NCBI GenBank assembly: GCA_910580075.1
Contig: CAJTVR010000002.1
Coordinates: forward strand, 50,765 to 114,764
Length of the DNA stretch: 64,000 bases
Direction of reading: 5' to 3'
From: an uncultured Eubacterium sp.
GTDB lineage: Bacteria > Bacillota > Clostridia > Lachnospirales > Lachnospiraceae
Below, piece by piece: positions 8,787 to 16,623 of this stretch; position 1 is the first letter of the stretch; each line of letters opens with the position of its first letter. Made by a program: the position numbers and the translations under genes. The notes under the pieces are model-generated. The model was not told the DNA's origin and did no database searches. It was given only the letters and a program-made list of their open reading frames with translations.

Positions 8787-9470
8787 ATGCAGTACGACTG
8801 TCTGATCATTGATGATGAAAAAATGCTTGCCGACAGCACAGCAGAATATTTTAATTTATTTGAAGTAAAAACGGCTGCTGTATACAGCGTAGAAGAATGC
8901 CGCAGTTTCCTGCAGACACATACAGCCCAGCTGCTGCTTTTAGATATCAATCTTGGAGACGGCAGCGGTTTTGTTCTGTGCAAGGATTTACGCAGGACTA
9001 CAAATATCCCTATTCTGTTTATTTCCGCCAGATCAAGCGACGAAGATAAAATCACTGCCTTAAATATCGGCGGCGATGACTATGTGCAAAAGCCCTATTC
9101 CCTTGTTGTTTTGCTCGCCAAAGTAAAGGCAGTATTAAAACGTTATGGAGACAGCTGCAGAAAAGACGGCTATACGGACGCAAGACTGACAATTCATTTT
9201 GCTTCCAAATGCGTCCATGTCGAAGGCCGCCCCGTTAAACTGACTATGCTGGAATTTAAACTGCTGTCATATCTGGTCAGAAACTGTGGCAGAGTCGTGT
9301 CCAAGCAAGAGCTGTTTGAAAACGTCTGGGAAGACAGATTCACCGGAGACGGAACACTGAATGTACATATCAGAAAAATCCGGGAATGCATTGAGCCAAA
9401 TCCGAATAAACCGGAATATATCATTACCTGCTGGGGAGAAGGCTATCGGTTTGAGGGAAGCGGAACATGA
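8787..9470 (+). CDS. OmpR-family response regulator
   Basis: Two-component transcription factor, 227 residues. The receiver domain (about 1-118) has the acidic pair near DDEK, the phospho-acceptor Asp in LLLLDINLGDG, the SARSSDEDK switch and the conserved Lys in VQKPYS. The C-terminal half (about 130-225) is a winged helix with VKLTMLEFKLLSYL and LNVHIRKIRE. Its end overlaps the kinase start by four bases (ATGA), so the two are co-translated. The likely target is the divergent ABC transporter, by position. The unusual triplicated leader just upstream may affect expression. Confidence 0.93.
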   Translation: MQYDCLIIDDEKMLADSTAEYFNLFEVKTAAVYSVEECRSFLQTHTAQLLLLDINLGDGSGFVLCKDLRRTTNIPILFISARSSDEDKITALNIGGDDYVQKPYSLVVLLAKVKAVLKRYGDSCRKDGYTDARLTIHFASKCVHVEGRPVKLTMLEFKLLSYLVRNCGRVVSKQELFENVWEDRFTGDGTLNVHIRKIRECIEPNPNKPEYIITCWGEGYRFEGSGT

Positions 9471-10741
9471 AAAAGACGATTGTATTATTTTGTCTGCTGC
9501 TGCCATTTCTTGCACAGGCGGCTGCCCTGATTTTATTTGCAGAAAACAGTCAGGCTGTCCCTCAGGATACAATTGCAGTAAATGACATTTTAAAAACGAT
9601 AGAAGCCCGCTGGAATGTTCAGGAAATTCCTGCCGCACAAGGCAGCCCTATGCCGGACTTTGCCGTGCTTGATAAAGACGGGCAGCTCTTATGGAAAACA
9701 GCTGATTTTGTGAGCGAAAGCATTCATGCTGCCATTCAGCACCGGGATACAATACTGGATATCTGCCCAAACGGAGAAACAGCAGGGAAACTGATTGTTT
9801 ATAACACAGCCGAAGAAATATTTTCATCACAAAAACAGACGGCTGTCTGTATATTTATATTATCACTCCTTTTTCAGGCGCTTGTGCTGGCCGTTTTTAT
9901 TTTCTATTTTGAGCGGACTTTTATCCGGCCGTTTCAGAAATTAGAAGACTTTGCGCAGCGGGTAGCAGGCGGCTGCCTGGATATCCCGCTTGCCATGGAC
10001 AGGAAAAATATATTCGGCGCATTTACCGAAAGTTTTGACCTGATGCGCACAGAGCTGAAAAAAGCAAAATCAGCCGAAGCCAGGGCCAGCGAAGAAAAAA
10101 AAGAACTGGTAGCAAAACTCTCTCACGATATCCGGACCCCTGCTGCCAGCATCAAAGCTGCCTCTGAACTGGGACTGGCGCTGTCTGAAACAGAACGTAT
10201 GAAAGATAATTATACACAGATTATCCGCAAAGCAGACCAGATCAATACATTAATTACAGATTTATTCACAGCGACACTCAAAGAACTGCAGCAGCTTCCA
10301 GTCGAACCCTGTGAAATCGAAAGCAGCATCCTTGCCACGCTGCTTGAAAATGCAGACTATCTGCACCATGCCGTAATCCCTGACATTCCAGAATGCCTGC
10401 TCTATGCTGACAAACTCCGTCTGCAGCAGGTTATTGACAATATTTTTGCAAATTCCTACAAATATGCAGATACAGACATCACGATCCGCGTCTGCCAGAG
10501 GAAGGGCTGTTTTATACTGGAAATAGAAGATTTCGGCGGAGGAGTCCCGCCAGAGGAACTTGCAGTCATGAAACACAAATTTCAGCGCGGCAGCAACGCA
10601 AAGGATGCCCAGGGTGCTGGTCTTGGACTTTATATTTCAGATTATTTTATGAAAGAAATGGGCGGGGAACTTATAGTGAAAAATGGAGAAAATGGATTAA
10701 ATGTAAAAGTAGTAATTATGCTGGCAGGCAGAGCAGCGTGA
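9467..10741 (+). CDS. Membrane sensor histidine kinase
   Basis: Partner kinase (424 residues) of the preceding regulator. An N-terminal helix (about 4-24), an outside loop of about 100 residues, a second helix (about 123-145) and a HAMP-like linker precede the catalytic core. The phospho-acceptor His is in AKLSHDIRTPAASIK, the N-box is QVIDNIFANSYKYAD, and ATP-lid motifs are FGGGVP and GAGLGLYIS. The sizeable outside loop suggests direct ligand sensing, unlike the short-loop kinases that depend on a Bce-type transporter. The ligand cannot be told from sequence. Confidence 0.92.
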   Translation: MKKTIVLFCLLLPFLAQAAALILFAENSQAVPQDTIAVNDILKTIEARWNVQEIPAAQGSPMPDFAVLDKDGQLLWKTADFVSESIHAAIQHRDTILDICPNGETAGKLIVYNTAEEIFSSQKQTAVCIFILSLLFQALVLAVFIFYFERTFIRPFQKLEDFAQRVAGGCLDIPLAMDRKNIFGAFTESFDLMRTELKKAKSAEARASEEKKELVAKLSHDIRTPAASIKAASELGLALSETERMKDNYTQIIRKADQINTLITDLFTATLKELQQLPVEPCEIESSILATLLENADYLHHAVIPDIPECLLYADKLRLQQVIDNIFANSYKYADTDITIRVCQRKGCFILEIEDFGGGVPPEELAVMKHKFQRGSNAKDAQGAGLGLYISDYFMKEMGGELIVKNGENGLNVKVVIMLAGRAA

Positions 10742-10830
10742 TGCTGTGTCTTGCTTGCGTCTGTGGCTGCACACCACGGACCGGGGTTTGATGGCCTGGC
10801 GTTTCGGATTGCAGAACAGTATAATATAGG

Positions 10831-10995
10831 ATTCCCGAACGCCAGGCAGAGAAATGTTTTCCTTTTTCTGTTCCGCCTTCGAACAGTAAGAAATTCTAAA
10901 TTTTCTGCTTCCAGTCTGTGGCAGCGGACGGACCGGTGTCTGATGCCCTGTCGTTATTTCATACTTTATGCAGTGGCACTGGCTGGTACCGGATG
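10831..10995. repeat. Left-half copy of the GGACGCC repeat element
   Basis: Matches the left arm and the following GGACGGACCGGTG block of the full copy at 4956, and then loses similarity near TGGCACTGGC. The end reads CGAACGCCAGGCAGAG, slightly diverged. No right arm is present next to it. It lies after the histidine kinase gene and before a tandem array. Confidence 0.75.
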
Positions 10996-11073
10996 AATTT
11001 TACGTGTATTCCTGGATTCCGTTTTCAAGACTTGCAAAGTACGGCCTTCGGCTGCCTGTGACAGGGCAGTATC

Positions 11074-11320
11074 ATGCTCTGCCTGGCTGCGGCAGGGCAG
11101 CATCATGCTGGAAGACCGCTGTACAAAGGCGGCTGCTGGCTGCGACAGGATAAACATGATACTGGCAGATCGCTGTATAAAGGCACGGCTGCTGGCTGCG
11201 ACAGGATAAACATCATGCTGGCAGATCGCTGTACAAAGGCAGCTGCTGGCTGCGACAGGAAAACATCATGCTGGCAAACCTCTATACAAAGGCGGCTGCT
11301 GGCTGCGGCAGAATAAATAT
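11074..11320. repeat. Tandem array, about 54-57 bp period
   Basis: Between four and five imperfect units, each containing GCTGTACAAAGGC, GGCTGCTGGCTGCG and an ACAGGATAAACAT-like stretch, with units 54-57 bases long. Units are directly adjacent with no unique spacers, so this is not a CRISPR array. Several short frames run through it because of the repeat but lack ribosome sites. It is flanked by two partial GGACGCC elements (10831-10995 and 11396-11616); together they make 10742-11727 a gene-free stretch. Confidence 0.85.
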
Positions 11321-11395
11321 CCATATACCAGGCTCTGAAATACGTCTGAAAAATGGCATGGCTGCGGGACAGACACGTGAAATACATCCAGTAAA

Positions 11396-11616
11396 CAGCC
11401 AGGCGGAGAAACTTTTTCCTTTTTCTGTGACTCCGTAGAACTGTTAGAAATTCTTAATTTTCTGCCTGATAAACAGGATTTGGGGCACACTGCCTGTCGC
11501 TGCAGAAAACCCGGAATCCCCAAAAGGTGCTTGCCAGTGCCAGAACATAAAGCATGCCAAAGCGTCGGAGGCGGAACAGAAAAAGGAAAAAGTTTCTCCG
11601 CCTGGCGTCCGGCTAA
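11396..11616. repeat. GGACGCC repeat element with internal deletion
   Basis: Has both terminal arms (CAGGCGGAGAAACTTTTTCC at the left, CTCCGCCTGGCGTCCGG at the right) and the GGGGC/GCCCC inner stem, in the opposite orientation to the copy at 4956. The section carrying the second inner stem and the right A/T-rich arm is missing, so only the outermost 35 bases or so can pair. Confidence 0.8.
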
Positions 11617-11677
11617 TCTATACTTTTCAGCATGCATCTGCTTTGAATTTTAAGCACACACTAAAGCGCCCCGAAAC

Positions 11678-11694
11678 TGTATCCGTATGATACA
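11678..11694 (+). promoter_or_regulatory. Candidate operator for the HTH-membrane protein gene
   Basis: A perfect dyad TGTATC-CGTAT-GATACA lies 33 bases before the ATG at 11728 and overlaps the A/T-rich TATGATACAAT, which may be the -10 region. Helix-turn-helix proteins of the Xre type commonly bind such short dyads near their own start; autoregulation is inferred. Confidence 0.45.
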
Positions 11695-11727
11695 ATAGAA
11701 ATAAAAGCATCAAGGCAGGAAATATTT

Positions 11728-12375
11728 ATGGAATTTCATGAAAAATTACAGGAACTCAGAAAACAAAAAAATTTAACACAGGAAGAACTTTCTGAAATGC
11801 TGTTTGTTTCACGAACTGCTATTTCAAAATGGGAATCAGGCCTTGGTTATCCTAGCATTGATTCATTAAAAGCTATTGCACAATTTTTCGGGATAACAAT
11901 AGATGATCTGCTCTCTAACAGGGAATTGATCTGCATAGCAGAAGAAGACAGCTGTAAAAAAACACAGCATATGCGTGATTTAGTGTTTGGCCTGCTTGAC
12001 TGTTCTATTGGAATGCTGTTTTTTCTGCCTCTTTTTGGCCAGCAGGTAAATGGGATTATTTATCAGGTGCCGCTTCTATCATTAGAGAATCTTCCCTTGT
12101 ACATAAAATCTGCATACTTTGCAGTTATTTTATTAACAGCTCTTATGCTGTGTATTATACCTACAGCTATTATGCAGTTTAACCGCTTAATTTCCTGCGA
12201 AAAAATAAGGTATACGGCCACTGCTCTTTGCAGCATTTATGCCGCTCTTATGGTTATTGGCCGGATTTTGTCCGGTGTGCATTGGATTAGTGATATTTTA
12301 GGAGGAATACTGCTTAGTGCAACGCTTGTTATGTTTTATTATTCTATAGTTTCAGCAGTGTGCAAAGAGATATAA
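11728..12375 (+). CDS. Xre-type HTH regulator fused to a membrane domain with a partial PAP2 signature
   Basis: 215 residues. Residues 1-65 are a standard HTH_3 domain (LTQEELSEMLFVSRTAISKWESG). After a short linker come about four hydrophobic segments. The last part contains GRILSGVHWISDILGG, which fits the third PAP2-phosphatase motif, R-x5-H-x3-D, but I cannot find the first two motifs (KxxxxxxRP and PSGH). So it may be a membrane-bound regulator using a decayed phosphatase domain to sense a lipid phosphate, not an enzyme. A weak AGGAAAT site precedes the ATG, and a dyad upstream may be its operator. The HTH call is firm; the PAP2 relation is tentative. Confidence 0.8.
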   Translation: MEFHEKLQELRKQKNLTQEELSEMLFVSRTAISKWESGLGYPSIDSLKAIAQFFGITIDDLLSNRELICIAEEDSCKKTQHMRDLVFGLLDCSIGMLFFLPLFGQQVNGIIYQVPLLSLENLPLYIKSAYFAVILLTALMLCIIPTAIMQFNRLISCEKIRYTATALCSIYAALMVIGRILSGVHWISDILGGILLSATLVMFYYSIVSAVCKEI

Positions 12376-12452
12376 AATGAAGAATCTGACTGCCCCTGTA
12401 CAGGCAGCCAGCGATTATGTTACAATAAACTGGAAAATCTGACTTTTCTACT

Positions 12453-12480
12453 TTGCATACTGGTAACATTTTTATATCAT
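12453..12480 (+). promoter_or_regulatory. Probable sigma-A type promoter
   Basis: TTGCAT, a 16-base spacer, then TATCAT, ending about 110 bases before the start of the inositol-monophosphatase-like gene. A small CCCCG/CGGGG stem lies between promoter and gene (near 12537-12548). Confidence 0.5.
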
Positions 12481-12591
12481 CTGCAGTCAGGGAAAGACTG
12501 TCCAGAACAGGAAGTATACTTACGAAGCTGGAAATCCCCGCACCGGGGCGGAAAGGTCTGCAGACAGGAAAGCGAATTTAAGGAGGTTTAT

Positions 12592-13362
12592 ATGATTGAA
12601 CAGATAAAAACAGCGGTAATAAATGCCAGCTGCATTATGCTGGAAGCTGAAGAGAAAAGCATCGATATACATGATAAAGGCGGTCACGCTAATTTTGTAA
12701 CACAATATGATTCGCGTGTACAGGAGCAGCTGACAGAATCTCTCTCGAAAATCCTGCCGGAGGCTGTGTTTATGGGGGAGGAAGATGACGCATCATCTTC
12801 TTATACAGATAAGGGATATCTGTTTATCATTGATCCCATTGACGGAACTACGAATTTTATCCGCCAGAACCATACCAGCAGCATTTCCGTCGGCCTGTTA
12901 AAAGACGGGGAGAGCATGCTTGGCGTTGTGTATAATCCATATAAAAAAGAAATATTTTATGCCGAAAAAGGCCGCGGTGCTTATCGAAACGGAAGTCCCA
13001 TACATGTTTCCGAAGAACCTTTGTCAAACGGCATTCTGCTCTTTGGCACTTGTCCATACTACGAAGATCTCGCCAGGCCGTCTTTTGATGCCGCTTATCA
13101 TTATTTTAGAAAATGTCTGGATTTGCGAAGAAGCGGATCTGCTGCCATAGATCTCTGCGATATCGCCTGCGGCAGGGCTGAACTGTTTTTTGAACTAAAG
13201 CTGAGTCCCTGGGATTACGCAGCGGGTTCCCTGATTATAAAAGAGGCCGGAGGTAATATCTGCGGGCCGGGCCAGACAGAACTGCAGTTTCGGGAAGCAC
13301 AGGGAATTGTTGCCTGTGGAAAAGGGATTTCAACAGAGGATCTGTCTTATTTTTCAAGATGA
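12592..13362 (+). CDS. Inositol monophosphatase family protein
   Basis: Mg-dependent sugar or inositol phosphate phosphatase of the SuhB/IMPase type, 256 residues, cytoplasmic. Both metal motifs are intact: GEED followed by DPIDGTTNF (about residues 62-88) and WDYAAGSLIIKEAGG near residue 207. The start at 12592 follows AAGGAGGT. Substrate cannot be assigned: the family includes inositol-1-phosphate, histidinol phosphate and bisphosphate-nucleotide phosphatases. It appears to be a single-gene transcript ending at a hairpin near 13519. Confidence 0.9.
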   Translation: MIEQIKTAVINASCIMLEAEEKSIDIHDKGGHANFVTQYDSRVQEQLTESLSKILPEAVFMGEEDDASSSYTDKGYLFIIDPIDGTTNFIRQNHTSSISVGLLKDGESMLGVVYNPYKKEIFYAEKGRGAYRNGSPIHVSEEPLSNGILLFGTCPYYEDLARPSFDAAYHYFRKCLDLRRSGSAAIDLCDIACGRAELFFELKLSPWDYAAGSLIIKEAGGNICGPGQTELQFREAQGIVACGKGISTEDLSYFSR

Positions 13363-13518
13363 CAGATGCTTTAGAGCTTGTCTTAAAAATATTTTCCGTA
13401 ATCACGTTTTGCAGAGAATTTATCCCAAATTTATAAGGCATAGCAGGCTGCACTGTCTAAATCGGGAATGAATTCTCCGCAAAGCAGGGAATAAAGACTG
13501 CTGAAATGAATAACAGCT

Positions 13519-13560
13519 CCAGCCAGAGGGCGGATATACTCCTCCATCCGGCTGGTTTTT
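13519..13560 (+). terminator. Rho-independent terminator candidate
   Basis: CCAGCC near 13519 pairs with GGCTGG, followed directly by TTTTT. It lies 157 bases after the IMPase-like stop. The rest of 13363-13638 holds a fragment like the TAGAG-type element end (near 13369) and a GAGGCTGTC repeat end (near 13579) but no gene. Confidence 0.65.
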
Positions 13561-13638
13561 GATCAAGTCAAAATTCAGAGGCTGTCACACTAAGTAAAAC
13601 ACAGACAGAATGTCGCTCAGTGCCTTGCAAATTTCTGC

Positions 13639-14625
13639 TTACAGTCTGTAGTCAATATGGCGGTAATTTTTTAAATCTTCTGTTTCAAAAAACATCATAT
13701 GCCTGACTGCTTCCCGTTCTGCTGCCTCGGCTTTTCTCTTCATCCGTTCCTCTGCAATACGGTTTTCAGCAGCCTCAGCTATAGTTTCTTTCGAATGCTG
13801 TGACGTATCTGCAGACATCGTCTGCCCGTCGTCCTGCCGCTTAACCAGCCTTTCTTCCAGGCCGGACTCTGCTTTTCCCGGCCCTTTCTGTAAACTGGCA
13901 GCTGTCCCGTCTTTCAGGCTTTCCTCTGTCCTGTCTTCCTGATTTTCCTGCAGTCCCTGGTTCAGACTTCCCTGTAAGCTGGCAGCTGTCCTGTCTTCCT
14001 GATTTTCCTGCAGCTCCTGGTTCAGCTCATATTCCAGGCCTTCCTGCAGTCCCTGGTTCAGTTCTTCTTCCAGACTTCCCTGTAAGCCGGCGTCTGTTTC
14101 ATTTTCCAGGCCTTCCTGCAATTTGTCCATTTCCTCATTCTGATTTTCCTGCAGCTCCTGGTTCAGTTCTTCTTCGAGCTCTTCCTCCACTTCTTCCATC
14201 ACTTCCGTTATTTCGTCCATGATTTCTGTCAGCATGCCTTTGCTCTCTTCTTCGGTTCCGCAGGCTTCTTCGATTCTGTCTTCCCTGCGTTCTTCTTCGG
14301 TCTTCGGAGCTGTTTTTTCTGCTTCTTCTGCAATCTTTTCCCCGATTTCCTCTGCTTCATCCAGGATATGCATCATCTGGCTGTTATTGTACTGCTGTTT
14401 TGCTGCAGCAATCTGGTCTTCATAGGAATGGAACATTTCCAGTTTCCTTGCAATATCTTCCAGGCTGCTGCATTCCATATTTTTCAGGTTATCTTTCTGC
14501 TTTTCAAAAAAATCTACCTGGCTGGCACATTTTTGCTGCCTCTGCACTTTTTCCTGAGTGCTTTTTAATCCGCTGTTCATCTGTATAAATGACAGCATCC
14601 CGCCTGCCTGTACGCTTACATTCAT
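13639..14625 (-). CDS. Gln/Glu-rich coiled-coil repeat protein of unknown function
   Basis: 328 residues, no signal peptide or membrane helix. Residues 1-85 are a helical head (MNVSVQAGGMLSFIQMNSG...) with a predicted coiled coil, then a long acidic helical region. From about 150 to 250 the protein is made of imperfect repeats such as LNQELQENQ and ASLQGSLNQGLQENQ, whose DNA is also repetitive, so copy number may vary between strains. The tail is basic and helical, ending HIDYRL. A strong GAAAGGAGGG site precedes the ATG. I do not recognise the family; the composition is confidently coding, but no function can be given. Confidence 0.8.
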   Translation of the reverse strand: MNVSVQAGGMLSFIQMNSGLKSTQEKVQRQQKCASQVDFFEKQKDNLKNMECSSLEDIARKLEMFHSYEDQIAAAKQQYNNSQMMHILDEAEEIGEKIAEEAEKTAPKTEEERREDRIEEACGTEEESKGMLTEIMDEITEVMEEVEEELEEELNQELQENQNEEMDKLQEGLENETDAGLQGSLEEELNQGLQEGLEYELNQELQENQEDRTAASLQGSLNQGLQENQEDRTEESLKDGTAASLQKGPGKAESGLEERLVKRQDDGQTMSADTSQHSKETIAEAAENRIAEERMKRKAEAAEREAVRHMMFFETEDLKNYRHIDYRL

Positions 14626-14641
14626 AAAGGCCCTCCTTTCT

Positions 14642-14830
14642 TAGAGCGTGTCTTGAAAATCTGTGTAATTATATTATTGGCCGGACAGTATAGGTTACCC
14701 GGACGCCAGGCGGAGAAACTTTTTCCTTTTTCTGTTCCGCTTTCGAACAGAAAAAGGAAAACATTTCTCTGCCTGGCGTTCGGGAATCCCATACTGTTCG
14801 GGAATCCCATATTATTTCAAACACACTCTA
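14642..14830. mobile_element. Short non-autonomous element with TAGAG inverted ends, carrying a nested GGACGCC palindrome
   Basis: The left end reads TAGAGCGTGTCTTGAAA (14642-14658), and the right end is its near-perfect inverse, TTTCAAACACACTCTA (14815-14830). The 189-base body encodes nothing and contains a compact GGACGCC-family palindrome. A similar end occurs alone at about 13369. The right end overlaps the last codon of the M56 gene, supplying its TAG stop, and the left end abuts the ribosome site of the coiled-coil gene. A MITE-like nature is inferred; no transposase is present. Confidence 0.65.
14698..14785. repeat. Compact palindromic GGACGCC element
   Basis: Only the outer arms of the family remain: GGACGCCAGGCGGAGAAAC at the left and its inverse GCCTGGCGTTCGG at the right, meeting around TTCGAA. 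It forms an almost uninterrupted stem of about 40 base pairs, nested inside the TAGAG-ended element. Confidence 0.8.
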
Positions 14831-16111
14831 TATCAAATACTTTAGAATAAAAGATTTCAGCTCATCCGTCCATTCCTGCCTGCCCAGCAAAGATACATCT
14901 GCCGTATCCCTGATGTTTACATATGCTGCCTGGCCCAGGCCTCCGCATCCTGGTACTTTCATAATGGTGCCATAACTGAAAACTGCATAGTTTCCTTTTA
15001 TTTTATATTTTGCGGCCAGCTGATTCATCTGACCGGGACTGATGAAAAAGGCATCATTTGCAGCCTCCGCCTGAAAACCTTCTGATTCCAGGTCATAGGT
15101 CAAAAGATTCATATTTTCATCATAGACTGCAATTTCTTCTGATACCGTATATCTTGGAACAGAGACTGCTATAACGGCTGCCGCCCCTGTTATAATCACC
15201 ATGGCCGCGGCTGCCCTGCTGGTTTTCAGCCTCTTTTTATACCGGACTATTTCGCATGGATGCTTATTCAGCAGCTCTTTCAGTTCCGCAAGCCTTTCCA
15301 TACGCTTTTTTAATACTGCAAAGCAGCTTCCTGAAAAGGCTGTAATGCTTTCCTGAATCAGATACTGCCGCTTCATTCTGACTGTTTTGAGCATGACGCC
15401 TGCATATCCGCAGACATCCAGCGGTCCGAGCGTTACGCTTATTTCATCACTGCTGTATTCCATATTTTCCCGCAGCTTTTCATCCAGTATATACACAAGC
15501 GGATGCACCCACCATAGTATTTTTAACAATGCATAAATATTGAGCAAAAATACATGTCCCTGCCGGATATGGACGGCTTCATGATAAAGAACTGCATAGA
15601 ATTCTTCCTTCGTAAGCGTTTCTTTTAAATACTCAGGAACTACAATATAAGGTTTTATCAGACCTCCCGCAAAAGGACTGCACTGCATCTTTGTCAGATA
15701 TACCTGAATGCGGCATGTTCCTCTTTTCTGTTTTAGAAAAAGCGGATATTCTTCCCTGCGCATACGCTGCATGGATTTCAGGCTGCGGCGCAGCCGGCGG
15801 CACATAAGTGCATAACGCAGGGCTGGAATTCCTGCAATGCCAAAGTAACAGACTGCCATTTTGATTGTTACAAGCTGCTGCAGCCAGTTAGAATACAAAA
15901 ACATCCGCCCTTCATAAAAAATCCTGGAATATCCCGTCAGTACAGCTAACGGAACCAGTGCAAGCGCCAGCATGCTGCAGCCCCATCTGCGTGATCCGCC
16001 AGCATGGCAGATTATAAGCGCAGCTGTCATAAATACTGTCGCAGCTGTCATAATGCGCAGCAGCTTCAAGAAACTGTATAAAATGATAAATGCAATAAAA
16101 TCCGGCATCAT
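14828..16111 (-). CDS. M56/BlaR1-type membrane metallopeptidase
   Basis: 427 residues. Several N-terminal helices surround a cytoplasmic peptidase loop with the zinc motif HEAVH (about residue 175) in an LYHEAVHIRQGHV context; another helix near residue 290-310 leads to an outside C-terminal domain of about 110 residues. In the BlaR1/MecR1 family such a protein senses an outside signal and triggers loss of the BlaI-type repressor. The start overlaps the upstream blaI-like gene by four bases. The C-terminus has no penicillin-binding domain, so the signal is not obviously a beta-lactam. The stop codon lies inside the inverted end of an inserted element, so the original C-terminus may have been different. 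Confidence 0.87.
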   Translation of the reverse strand: MMPDFIAFIILYSFLKLLRIMTAATVFMTAALIICHAGGSRRWGCSMLALALVPLAVLTGYSRIFYEGRMFLYSNWLQQLVTIKMAVCYFGIAGIPALRYALMCRRLRRSLKSMQRMRREEYPLFLKQKRGTCRIQVYLTKMQCSPFAGGLIKPYIVVPEYLKETLTKEEFYAVLYHEAVHIRQGHVFLLNIYALLKILWWVHPLVYILDEKLRENMEYSSDEISVTLGPLDVCGYAGVMLKTVRMKRQYLIQESITAFSGSCFAVLKKRMERLAELKELLNKHPCEIVRYKKRLKTSRAAAAMVIITGAAAVIAVSVPRYTVSEEIAVYDENMNLLTYDLESEGFQAEAANDAFFISPGQMNQLAAKYKIKGNYAVFSYGTIMKVPGCGGLGQAAYVNIRDTADVSLLGRQEWTDELKSFILKYLI

Positions 16112-16512
16112 CCTCCATCTCTTTCTCCCTCTTTCAGCCTGTCCATAAGTTCTTCTAATTCAGAAAGCTGTTCTCCGCTCAGCTGTGAATGTTCCAGAAA
16201 ACTGGCCACAGCCAGCGTAGAGTTGCCGCCAAAATAATTACGTACAAAACGCTCCTGTTTTTCTCTCAGGCATTCCTCTTTGGATTTAACCACATAATAA
16301 TGATAGACACGTGCGTCTTTTTCATCTATTTCATACCGGATGACTCCTTTGACCAGCAGGCGGTTAATCAGCACGCGGATTGTTCTTGCAGTTACATCCA
16401 GCGTACCTTTTAATAACTGTATAATTTCTGAAGCAGTCATATCCCTGCCTTCCTTCCAGAGTACTTCCATTACGAGCCATTCTGTTTCACTTGGCGTCGT
16501 TTCTCTTACCAT
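16108..16512 (-). CDS. BlaI/MecI-family transcriptional repressor
   Basis: 134 residues: an N-terminal winged helix (SETEWLVMEVLWKEGRDMTASEIIQLL... VKGVIRYEIDEKDARVYHYY) and a C-terminal dimerisation helix region. Partner of the M56 peptidase encoded next, with which it overlaps by four bases. GGGAGG precedes the ATG. A perfect inverted repeat containing TGTACA lies 62-104 bases upstream and is the expected operator. Probable targets are this operon and perhaps neighbouring wall-related genes. No beta-lactamase or penicillin-binding protein gene is nearby. Confidence 0.92.
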   Translation of the reverse strand: MVRETTPSETEWLVMEVLWKEGRDMTASEIIQLLKGTLDVTARTIRVLINRLLVKGVIRYEIDEKDARVYHYYVVKSKEECLREKQERFVRNYFGGNSTLAVASFLEHSQLSGEQLSELEELMDRLKEGERDGG

Positions 16513-16573
16513 ATGAACCTCCCTGTTCCTGTTAAAAGAATCGGTTAAATCCCAGTTGCATGCTCTGGCTTTC

Positions 16574-16616
16574 TGTACATAAACTGCTATGCATTATTTA
16601 TATCGGTTTATGTACA
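16574..16616 (-). promoter_or_regulatory. Candidate BlaI-type operator
   Basis: TGTACATAAAC (16574-16584) and its exact inverse GTTTATGTACA (16606-16616) flank a 21-base A/T-rich centre that could hold the -10 region of the blaI-like gene. Each arm has a TGTACA core, similar to the TACA/TGTA dyads known for BlaI/MecI/CopY operators. It falls in the 111-base gap between the transglutaminase stop and the repressor start. Confidence 0.65.
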
Positions 16617-16623
16617 TAAACAT

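Noticed and set aside
11074..11320. Possible CRISPR array
   Set aside because: Whole 54-57 bp units are repeated head to tail with no unique spacers and no cas genes nearby.
11074..11637. Short frames (80-123 residues) on both strands in the repeat region
   Set aside because: All follow the repeat sequence, lack ribosome sites and are Trp/Cys/Arg-rich in a non-protein-like way.
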